Part shown: piece after piece, positions 11,371 to 22,247 of the stretch
Position numbering within the stretch: the first letter of the stretch is position 1
Layout: each line of letters opens with the position of its first letter
NCBI RefSeq assembly: GCF_901000735.1
Contig: NC_081542.1
Location: 48,890,088-48,954,087 of the forward strand
Reading direction: 5' to 3'
From: Corylus avellana
Lineage: Eukaryota > Streptophyta > Magnoliopsida > Fagales > Betulaceae
DNA length: 64,000 nt
Notes under the pieces: generated by a model
The model's input: only the letters and a program-made list of their open reading frames with translations
The model's database searches: none
Told to the model about the DNA's origin: nothing
Position numbers and translations under genes: made by a program

Positions 11371-12303
11371 CCGAATCACTCTAAAAGTGCTTTAATATTG
11401 CGACATGTGGCATGAACCCTTTTTATTTTAATGCTGAATCAATTTTTTAAGGCATAATTTGTGAACCGATTTTTTAAGAGTGAACTAGTTTTTACTTAAA
11501 AAATCAGTCATTAAATTAGCATAGTTAATGGCATTTAATTATATTTCAAGAGTTTTCCATATATAAATTATTTTATAAGTTAAGTATTATCAATGCCCAA
11601 ATTAAATAAGGAAACAAATAATACAAATCAAATCATATATCATATATAATAGCCAAAACCTTCTTTGAAGTGCCTTCAAATCGCGACATGTGGTGTGAAC
11701 TCTTTTTTTTAAAGACTAAACCGATTTTTTAACTCATTATTTTAAAAAGTGAACAGTTAAAAATTAAAACATATTCATATTTTTGTTCTATCTCTCTCAA
11801 CGTCTCTCTCTCTCTCTTTTATTTTTTTATTTTATTTTTTCTAGTCTTTCACTCTCATTCCATGACTTTGCAAGTTGCCAAGTTTAATGCGTGCACCTTA
11901 AAATAAAAAATAAAAAAAATAAAAAGAAGCTTAATGCGTGCACAGGCGTCGAAGCCCCACAGCTCTACCTAAGTAAAATTTAATCTCGAGGAGACTTGTG
12001 AATATTTAGTCTTAATTGGTTGAAGGTAAGCAAGAAAGCCAGAGATGCAATCAATATGGATTCCCCAATAGTTTTACTCAAAGTAAATACGTTGATGTGA
12101 AGTAGTTCATAATGGGAGCTAAAAATACACAATTATTTAATAAAATCCAAAATTGAAAAAAAAAAAAAATGTTAAACCCATGTCCAAATTTCCAATATCA
12201 CGAAAAAAGTTATTGCTTCAATTGCAGGCAGGCTGACCTGTGGGTAACACAAAACTCTCTCACTAATCGTATCTTAACATACATGTCTTGTGGTTACCAG
12301 CCT
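11006..12303. other. Intergenic between A1 and A2
   Basis: About 1.3 kb with no gene. It contains a T run near 11230-11250, a (TA)n run at about 11330-11368 at which homology with the second copy ends, a CT-rich patch near 11800-11820, and AT-rich sequence. The first 300 bp match 26056-26373 and partly 34838-35075. Confidence 0.7.
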
Positions 12304-15300
12304 TTAAAAAAAAGGAATGGAAGTCCTGCGAAGAGCCTTCTTCATAATTTTCTTGGAAAGGGAATGCATATTACTGGAGAGTGCAACATACAAGGGGAAT
12401 TGCATAAGCACAAAGATGGAGACGGGAAGCAATACAGCAATATTAATGAGAGTGACAGTCAAAGCTTTCTTTTCGAAATGATTGATGAGAAAAATGGTGG
12501 CCGTGAAAGAAAGCATGGTGGTTGTCATGGAGAGGAAGAGTAAGGTGAAACCAATCATGAGCTTCCGAGGGAGAGATTCGAGGAAATTTTCTTGCTTAAA
12601 TGGAGACGTGAGGATGGAGAGGAACATTACAACGTAAGTCAAGGAGCCCGCAAGGGAGACAACGTCCATGATGGTGAAGAACAAGAAGAAGGGAGAATTA
12701 AGGAAAACTGGATGACCCTGCTGATCGTTACCTCCTGGGACGGTCAAAGCAGCCGTGAAAACAACAGTGGCGACAAGGATTGCGATCGCAGAGCACGAAT
12801 GAGAGGTCTCCTTTATCCACCTTTCCGCCTTCTCGAGAAGCTTGGCATGTTGCTCTTTGAAGAGCTCGTCTGCAGTCTTTCCGGCATTGTTGCGGTGCAT
12901 GACATAATGGGAGGGAACTATCTTTCGCACACGCTGCGTGGGGACATTGTATAAGATTAATGAGTTCCCTCAACATTGTACAAACCGCTGGGAAATGTTA
13001 TATGTTCAGAAGAAACAAATAGAGTAATGCTACGTAGTACATCCCATCACATTTGTAGTTAAGGCTATTAAACTCTAAATTATTCTTAAAAAATATAAAA
13101 AAAAAACCATAAAAAAGAAAAAAGAAAAGTAGAAAGATGAACAAGCCACCCCTTAATTTTGAGGTGGAGGTTTGGCCACCTCTTTACCGGTGTGGGGGTG
13201 GTTCGTCGGACTAGTCAACCCTACAATTTTTTATAAACAATTTTTAAAAGTAATTTATGTAGTTCAAGTAAAAAAAAAAAAAAAATGTTATGTATATTAA
13301 TGGATTTGGTAACTTAAAATAGGTGGCAGATGGAAGAGGCAAATGTCATCACCTGTTTAAACGGAGCCTAAGAGAAAGTAAACATGTAAGAGGGAGCTTA
13401 ATTACCTCGAACCATTGCAACTCCTCCTGCAATTGGAGTGCAGGACCAGCGCGAGTCCCTCCATTATAGTTCTTCATGTCTGCAGCGTGATGCAATATGG
13501 TGTAGCCTCGCTTATCAATCAATGAAAACAACCGATGTTCCATTACCCCCTTCATCATCTTTAGACGGCGGAAGATTTCTCTTTGACGGTGGCAAATGGC
13601 CGCAACAACTATAGTTACCTCGTCCTTACTAATGTGCTCAATTGCTTGAGGATGCGCATCAAGTATCTCGTCAAATATTTCTACTATTCCTTCGCTCGCC
13701 GCAATAAGCAATGGGGTGTCAAGTGTTTGATCTCCTCCTCCTCCTCCTCCTTTATTGGCGCCTCCTTCTGTGGAGTTGGATTCCTCGTCCAAAGAGTCTG
13801 ATCCTTTCCCCAAGGAAATGGGCCTGTCTTTTACTTTTAAACTGTTTGCCCATGTAGTATCCATCTTCGCTAGCAACTTGGTGAGTTCAAGAGCTGATTC
13901 ATGCTTTCTCTTCGCCTTCCATATTTCATCGATAGCCGGCCATTCTGTCATATATATATATATATATATATACACACGTTTATGAGAGAGACGTAGTTAT
14001 TTTCTCAACCACAGCAGCTACTTCAGCCACAATGATTTGTATTTTCTTCTACATATAGAGTTATGAAAATCAATGAATCTAAACATTTATATATATTTAT
14101 ATTCATAAATGTGTTTGATGTTATTCTCTTCTACATTTTTTTTATTCATTTTTTTAGCAAATTTACCATTAAATTTGTGCATGCATGGAGATGAACAAGA
14201 GATATACTAGAGAATGAAAGCAAACATTTCTTTAATATAAATGATTGAATGGCCGGCTATTGATGAAATATGTAAAGATTAGCTATTATTGTTCTATATA
14301 TATTTAATTCGTACCGTTCTTACCTTTTTTTTCCTATTAAATTGCAATAGTAACTTAGTTATGTATGATCAACCAAATCATTCCCTTTCATAGGTTAAAT
14401 CCAAGGCGTCTCTTATACGAGAAAGAAAAGTATCATGGGTCACCTCTAAACTATAATTTTGAGATCCACTTTTGTATGAAAAAGAAAGTGCATGTTAACC
14501 TTGGAGTGGGGGTAATCGCCCCACAGGGAGTCCACCGACTCACTTGACTTTGGAACGAATTTGAGTTCTCTTACTCATTTGTCACCCTAAGATAGCATTA
14601 ATATCTACAAGTTATTGGTGTTGTAGTGGAGCTAGAAAAGTTAAAAAAATAGATGAACAGTGCGTGAAAGACTCATGCGCCTCGTTCATTAAATATATAT
14701 ACATATAAGAAAAATGAGGTCGTATACCTTTTGCTAGGCCCCTCCACATAGCATAGTATATTCTTGAAATTGTTGCAAAAATTATGTAAAATTACATGAT
14801 CATTACAAAAATATTTCTGCCAGAATACAAATGAGGAAGAGTAATACCATACAAATATTTCATAAATATCTTATAAAATTGACGTGAGCAGATCTAATAA
14901 CCTTTAAATTAATCATATTAAATTAAAATTAAAGATATTGTTCTTTAATTTTAGCTTTTGTAAGATGTTTGCATGTATTTATAACATTACCTGGTGGATG
15001 TTTGTTTGATTGGCGGAGGCTACTGGTATCCTGGCTGCCTCTCTCCAAATGTTCCATTTGACTTGATGTTTTTTGAACTTCATTACTATTTTCAACATCA
15101 TCATCGTCATCATCCAGATGGGCAGGAAGGCCTGCACTAAGAATGTTTTTAAATTACTAATTACATTTTTATAGGGTGTTTAAAGCATAACATGAACGCT
15201 TTGTTTAAAGTAAATGAATCCAAACACAAATGCATGTAATTAATGCTGTTGTGAAAGGCGCGCACATAACATAAGATAAGAGTTGTAGAGACATACAATA

Positions 15301-16091
15301 ATAGAGAAGTCTCTTTACTTTTCCCATGTTGCATGAACTCCTGAAAGCAGAAGGCATTTTCGCTAGCAGGTGAAGACATGTCATGCCATTGATTTCCTTT
15401 CTTGTTCCGAGTGTCTTGTCCTTTCCTAGTAACCAAATGGCGGTTTCTGCAAAAAATCATAAAGACCATAATTAAAAAAACATGCCGTTAATTTTGAAGT
15501 TATATGTTTGCATGAGAGAAAGCAAGAGAGAGAGAGACCAAAGTGTTGGCCTAACACAGCAGCATGGAGAATGGACATGCTGTCATGTCTATGGAAGTGG
15601 GGACCTATATCCCCATTAACTAATTCAGCCAAAAATTTGGCCATTTTTGTCTGACCAAGGGCAGCTGCTCTAAACAGCGGGGTTTCTCCAAGTTGATTAC
15701 GATCCTCGAGTATCTTGTTCAGCTCGGGCAAATTTTTTCCAGAGAGTTTAGTGATCAAGAGTTCCGCGGATGCAACATTGTTGGTGGAGGCAACCTCGTG
15801 AAAAACATTGTTATGGTGATCGCTCTTCTTAGATATGGCAAGAGATATCTCGGATGGTAGTAGGAGACCAAGCAAATGCTGAAGCAGTTCTGTTCCTTCA
15901 CTATTATATCCTGCAATATGAAGCGCAGTGAGTCCGTCGATCGTCAGAGGCCGAACGACATGCTCAGGGTGTTTGTCGTAGAAGCTCTTCATGGCCTCCC
16001 AGTCTCCATTCAAAGCTGCCTGATAAGGCTTCTTCAAACCTGAAAAGGTACTCAAGTATTCACTGGCCATCTCTCTCTTTCTCTCTGACAA
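12304..16091 (-). CDS. A2: ankyrin-repeat PGG-domain membrane protein; exon 4 acceptor lost
   Basis: Exons by homology and splice signals: 16091-15539, 15446-15297, 15131-14991, 14772-14728 (exon 4), 13944-13406, 12933-12304. The frame is open throughout: 685 aa with exon 4, 670 aa without it. The base pair before exon 4 reads AA instead of AG (positions 14774-14773), so this 45-bp phase 1-1 exon is probably skipped, which keeps the frame. Ankyrin motifs include LTALHIAGYNS, GETPLFRAAALGQ, SILHAAVLGQHF and TPLLIAASEG; one repeat is eroded (VTIVVAAICHRQ instead of ENILHVAI..). The PGG domain (LTVPGGND) and four membrane segments are intact. A second in-frame ATG at 16070 is a possible alternative start. 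Expression is not proven. Confidence 0.8.
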
Positions 16092-16452
16092 TACCGTGTT
16101 TTATGGACTGTTACAGGTCAAGAGGAAGGAAAATTCTCTCTTCCTCTCTCACTCTCAAGATGTGTAATCGGTCAAAAGGGTGGAAAGTTTTCAAGACTAA
16201 ATTAATTAGATGCTATTTTGCTCGGAAATTGTATGATTTAAACCTTAAAACATGAAGCCAGACTTTTTGGAATCTTATTTTGGGTCTTCGCATGTACGTA
16301 CGTGTAAAATGATGTTGATGTGCATGGACCGGCCGGCTTAATTTCTCTCTTTCACACATACAACCATTTCTTCCGTTTTTGCTTTTTTGTGTAACGACTA
16401 GATCTATACGTACGCGGTACCGGTACGCCTCAATTTCTCATAAAGATCTTGT
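16092..16452. other. Upstream region of A2
   Basis: The CT-rich leader is followed by about 300 bp of unique sequence. I see no gene or repeat in it beyond short CT runs. Confidence 0.5.
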
Positions 16453-18979
16453 GGGGGGTGCAAAGGCGGTTACGGTTAGCGATTAGTGGCAATAACCGCT
16501 AACCGTAACCGCCCTAGCGGTTAGTAAATTTCACTAACCGCAACCGCTAACCGCCTAGCGGTTAGCGGTTAGTGGCCGGTTAGCGGTTAGTGAAATAGAT
16601 AACCGCCCGCTAACCGCTTTTTTAAAATTGTGCTTTTTTTTTGGCATTTTGGGCTTTTTTTTACACTCATTTTTTTTTCTTGTATTTTTAATATCTTCTT
16701 GGGCCCAATTGCTATAAAAAGAGCCCATATTGAAAAATCAAAAATATTTGACCCAAAATTTACATTTACTTGTACTTAAAAAAAAAATTTCCTTAAATAT
16801 TAAATCATAACTCGTTAACTTTTGTTTTTTAGGAAAAAAAAAATTCAACACAACTTACAAAAAAAAGTTCAGAATTCAGATAACTATCACAACATATAAA
16901 AAAAAAAAAAAAAAAAAAAAAAGTTCAACACAAAGCATATAAAATAAGTTCAAATAAAACATTAAATGATACAAATAGTCAAATAAAACATTAAAACTTC
17001 ATCAATCTTCTCATTTGGTCCTCTAGCAAATCCTGTGGACATCAAAAGAAGAAAAGTTATAATATTAAACATAATAATATTAAGGCACAAGCATGTACAC
17101 ATATCAAAAAGTGCTTAATATAATTGTATTGTAATTAAAATACTATGACAATTCAAAAAATAATAATCTTCGTTACTAACAAACCTCTAGGAATGAGATT
17201 GATTAGGTTTAGTTTAAGGTTAGGAAGAGATGAATATATATGGGTATTAAAACGACGTAGTTTTGGCTTGTTCAATTTTAAAAAATTGTTCAACAAATGG
17301 TTCAAAAAATTGGTCAAAAAATTGTTAAAAAAATTTGTTCAAAAAATGGTTCAATTTCTTTTTTCATAAAATGGTTTAAAAATTGTCAAAATAGTGTTCA
17401 AAAAAATGAAAAATATATTAATACTTAAATTGTTGTTATAAGTAATTGTTGAATCTAATGCTAATTGCTTAATTTGACATTTTATGAATCACATTGTCAT
17501 TGTATATAAATATTATGATTAAATATTTGAATTGTCATTGGATCATATGATTAAGTGTTGATCTTATAAACTTACAAACAAACAAAAATACTTCAATTGT
17601 AGTTATAAGTAACACATTGTTTAATCCAATGTCAATTACTTAATTTGATATTATATGAATCACATTGTCATTTGTACATGAATAATTGATTAAGTATTGG
17701 AATTGTAATTGGATCATATAGTTAAGTATTTATCTTATACATTTATATTATTCAATATGCATATAATATAACTATAAGCAATTATATATATATATATAAT
17801 TCAAAATTGTTCAAAATTGTTAATTTTCTTTTTTTTTTCTTTCAAAAAATGGTTAAATTTCTTTTTCTAAAAAATGTTCAAAAAATACATTAATACTTCA
17901 ATTGTGATTATAAGTAACACATTGTTGAATCTAATGTCAATTACTTAATTTGATATTATATAATCATATGGTCTCATTAAATTATCATATGATTCATATG
18001 ATTAATTATTTAAATTCTTATCATATTTACTTATAATCTTTTTTCTTTGAATTGAACTCAATATCTAATGGTAAATGGTAATGTTCAAACTCCTAAATCT
18101 TAAATTCCTAAAGTATCTAATAATGCTTTAATTAAATTGTAGACTTGTAGTTATAAGTAACATATTGTTTAATTCAATTGAATCAATTGTGATTATCATT
18201 GTACATGAATCATATGATTAACTTGTAGACTTATGACTTATGAGTTATGTCATATTATATATGTATTATTTATTATTATATAATCATATGATTTAATGAT
18301 CAATTCATCATGTGATATAATCATATCAATTATAGTGATAATATATAAATTACTAAAATTATAATGATAATACATTAATACTTAAATTGTGTTTATAAGT
18401 AACAAATTGGTCATTGTTTAATCCAATGTCAATTACTTAATTTGATATTATACGAATCATATCATCATTGTACATTAATAATATGATTCACTTGAAGTCT
18501 TGAATAAAGTATTTGAATTGTCATTAAATCATATGATTAACTATTGATATTATACATTTATATTATTTATATACATATGTAGACTTATATAGACTTATAG
18601 GTTTATAATATACATTGGAAATAAGTCTCTAGATATTTAATTGTTGTATTAGTATGAATTGGTATACTTATGAGTTATGTCATATTATATATATGTATAA
18701 TTTGTTATTATATAATCAAATGATTTAATAATCAATCTCATGTGATATAATCATATAAATTATAGTGATAATATATTAATACTCAAATTGTGATTTAATT
18801 ATTTTTAAAAAAAAATTGTGATTTAATGATCAAGTGATTATATGATATAATCATATAAATTATAGTGATAATATATTAATACTCAAATTATGATTTAATT
18901 ATTTTTAAAAAAAATTGTGATTTAATGATCAAGTGATTATGTTATATGTATAAATATTTTCATAATTATAATTATAAAA
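16453..18979 (+). mobile_element. hAT-like transposon end with GCGGTTA subterminal repeats, plus AT-rich interior
   Basis: At 16453 the sequence starts GGGGTGCAAAGGCGG and is followed by about 160 bp of GCGGTTA/TAACCGC motifs in both orientations, the look of hAT subterminal repeats. The interior is very AT-rich and non-coding. From about 17435 a block beginning AAGTAACACATTGTTTAAT recurs in degenerate form (about 17440, 17606, 17901, 18150, 18396), and a 107-bp unit is doubled at about 18745 and 18850. The other end is not seen because the assembly gap starts at 18980. An inverted end of the same type is at 62017-62097. Confidence 0.5.
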
Positions 18980-19079
18980 NNNNNNNNNNNNNNNNNNNNN
19001 NNNNNNNNNNNNNNNNNNNNNNNNNNNNNNNNNNNNNNNNNNNNNNNNNNNNNNNNNNNNNNNNNNNNNNNNNNNNNNN
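18980..19079. other. Assembly gap (100 N)
   Basis: Exactly 100 N, a conventional placeholder of unknown true size. Sequence resumes inside the pol gene of gypsy copy B. Confidence 0.99.
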
Positions 19080-21613
19080 AATCTCCCCAACCGACCGCAC
19101 TACCTCATGAGTCCCAAGGAGCATGAAGAGCTACGCCGACAAGTGGAAGGGTTATTAACCAAGGGACATATCCGGGAAAGCTTGAGCCCATGTGCAGTTC
19201 TAGCTTTGCTTACACCTAAGAAAGATGGATCATGGAGAATGTGTGTCGATAGCCGCGCCATCAATAAGATCACAGTAAGGTATAGATTTCCTATTCTTAG
19301 ATTAGATGACTTACTAGATCAATTGAATGGGGCAACAATATTTACAAAGTTAGACTTGAAGAGTGGGTACCATCAAATTTGGGTACGGGTTGGTGACGAA
19401 TGGAAGACCGTGTTCAAGACACATGAAGGACTCTACGAATGGTTAGTAATGCCGTTTGGCTTATCTAATGCCCCTAGTACCTTTATGAGAGTTATGAATC
19501 AGGCATTCCGCCCATTCATTGGAAAGTTTATAGTCGTCTACTTCGACGATATCCTCATATATAGCTCTACCATTGAGGAGCACCTTCAATATATATGTTA
19601 GGTACTAAGTGTCTTGCGCAAGGAGAAATTTTACGCAGCCCCGGCAAAATGCAATTTCATGACGGAATCCTTTCTTTTTCTTGGGTATGTGGTGTCCAAG
19701 GACGGGTTAGCGGTGGATGAGTCAAAGATAGCAGCAGTTCGGGATTGGCCTCTCCCCACTACACTACATGAGGTCCGCAGTTTTCATAGGTTAGTATCTT
19801 TTTATCGGCGCTTTATTTACAACTTTAGTACCATATTAGCACCGATTATGGATTGCATGAAGGCGGGTAGATTCTCGTGGAGTGAAGCAGCCACCACCGC
19901 CTTCGAGTTGATCAAGGTCAAATTGACCACCGCTCCCTTACTAGTCCTTCCAGATTTTGACATACCTTTTGAGTTGCATTGTTATGCATCAAAAGTAGGC
20001 ATTGGAGCAGTACTCAGCCAAAAAGGCAAACCGGTGGCCTATTTCAGTGAGAAGTTAAAGTGCCCCCAACTCAATTATAGCACTTATAATATTGAGTTCT
20101 ACGCATTAGTACAAGCATTGAAACATTGGAGCTCATACCTCGCCTACAACAACGTCATTTTGTACTCGGACCATGAAGCACTTAAACACCTCAGCAGTCA
20201 AGATAAACTGTCATCTCGGCATGCTAAATGGCTTGTCCAACAATTCAACTTCACAATCAAGCACAAGTTCGGAGCATTGAACAAAGTGGCAGATGCCCTC
20301 AGCCGGAAATCATCACTATTAGTCACCATGAAAACAGAGGTACTCGGTTTTGAATTATTAAAAAATTATTTGTCTAGTCACCCATTTTTTGGTCCTATTA
20401 TTGAGGAGGTGTCATCGGGCGAGCGAAGAGACTTCAATTTGTGTAATGGGTTCCTATTTAAAGGTACCCAATTATGCATTCCTAAAGGTAGTCTAAGGTT
20501 GAAAATCATCCAGGAGCGCCATTATGAAGGTCATATGGGAATGGATAAAACATTACAACTGGTGGCGGACCAGTTCTATTGGCCAAGTATGCGGAAAGAA
20601 GTAGACAAATTTGTGAAGAGCTGCAGAATATGTCAAGTGTCCAAGGGGTCGGCTACTAATGCCGGGTTATATATGCCCCTTCCTATTTCGGAAGGGCCAT
20701 GGACCAACGTGAGCATGGACTTCGTGCTAGGCTTACCTAAAACCCAAAAAGGTAATGATTCAATCTTTGTCGTTGTTGATAGATTTTCAAAAATGGTGCA
20801 TTTCATTACGTGCAAGAAGACCGCCGATGCGGTGAATGTCGTCCAATTGTATTTCAGAGAGATCTACCGCCTCCATGGCCTGCCATTGTCTATCGTATCC
20901 GACCGCGACACAAGGTTTCTTAGCCACTTCTGGCGCTGTTTGTGGAGATTATCCCATACTAAGCTTGATTTCAGCAGTGCATATCATCCACAGATGGACG
21001 GACAAACAGAGGTCGTTAACCGATCATTGGGAGCCCTACGTCGAAGCTTGGTGGGGGAGAATATCAAATCATGGGATCAAAAATTGTTCCAAGCCAAGTT
21101 CGCCTACAACCGTTCCACTAACAGGAGCACTGGCCATAGCCCATTTACCATCATTTATGGGAGTAATCCTCGTGCCCCACTGGATTTGGAACCTCTTCCT
21201 GATTTGAAGCGACCGCATGCTACAGCTGAGGACTTAATAGCTCAGATACACGCAGGTCACAAGTTCACCATTCAGAATTTACAGCAATCTACAGCAAAGT
21301 ATAAGGAGGATGCGGATAAAAAGTGCCGTGCCATTGAGTTCGAGGAAGGGGATTTTGTATAGGTTGGGTTAACTAAAGATAGTTTTTTGTTGGCGAGTAT
21401 AACAAGTTGGCTGCCCGCAAGATTGGTCCGGTAGAGATTATAGAGAAGATCAATTCAAATGCCTATCGGTTGAACCTACCTAGTCATATCAAGACATCTG
21501 ACGTTTTCAATGTCAAACACCTTGTACCATTCACCAGTGATTCACCGAATGACGATCCGAATTCGAGGTCGAATTCTGTCCAACCTGGGGAGAATGATGC
21601 AGATATAGTTTAG
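19080..21613 (+). pseudogene. RT, RNase H and integrase of gypsy copy B
   Basis: Reverse transcriptase is open from the gap to the TAG at 19599-19601 shared with copy A. The next frame, 19614-21362, is open for 582 codons and joins the rest of RT, RNase H and integrase without the 1-nt shift seen in copy A. In RNase H the first catalytic Asp is replaced: HCYASKVG here, HCDASKVG in copy A. After the TAG at 21360-21362 a 1-nt deletion near 21384 shifts the tail (KLAARKIGPVEII...). Copies A and B therefore share the old lesions and each has private ones. Confidence 0.88.
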
Positions 21614-22026
21614 AACGGCTTATCTTATCTTATCTTTTAGTCTTTTATTAAGTTTCTTTGTTAGTCATTTATTCTATCTTATCTTTTAGCCTTTATTTGA
21701 ATTAGGTTTCTTTGTTAGTATTTTATTTGGTTTAGTTGTCTTTCGTAGACTTCTAAATTAATTTTATTTCATTGTTATTTTAGAATTAGGAGTCTTGGGC
21801 TATAAATAGATGCTTATAGCCTTTAACAATTCAGTTCTCATTGTTTGTTTTGTTTATCAATAGAGATTACTCAGAGTTTGAGTCTCTTCATTGTTTTCCT
21901 TAAAGCATAGATAGTCTCTATTGTTTAAGAAGATTTCTTTGATTTTTGTGATAGTCTCACAATCTTAAAAATATTTACCCCTTCAACTGGCTGTTTTCTT
22001 ATTCACTACAATCCTACGCTGCATCA
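21595..22026 (+). repeat. 3' LTR of gypsy copy B
   Basis: 432 bp, TGATGCAG...CATCA, preceded by the same purine tract as in copy A. By eye it differs from the copy A 3' LTR at roughly 15-20 positions, many of them C/T or G/A. It points toward the 3' end of A3, 222 bp away. Confidence 0.9.
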
Positions 22027-22247
22027 CATATTAAGCATGCAAGCTCATACAAAATGTGATGATAACGCATCTGTTACATTTTCTTTTTGATGATGAGAAC
22101 TAAAGGTACACCATTATGTAACAAAATCACAACCTCACCCTCCAAAAAAAAAAAAAAAAAAAATCATGAAAGTAGTTATTGCTTCTTGCTGGCTAACGTG
22201 TGAGTTACACGAAACTCTCAGATCAAATCTCAATAAATCATGCCCTT

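Larger units (their letters stand above)
19080..22026 (+). mobile_element. Ty3/gypsy retrotransposon copy B (5' part lost in gap)
   Basis: It matches copy A from about 4051 to 6996 with an offset near 15030 and ends with a 3' LTR at 21595-22026 followed by the same CATAT flank and the same downstream sequence. It is thus the same insertion event duplicated with its host region, not an independent insertion. The 5' LTR, gag and protease are not visible. Confidence 0.93.
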
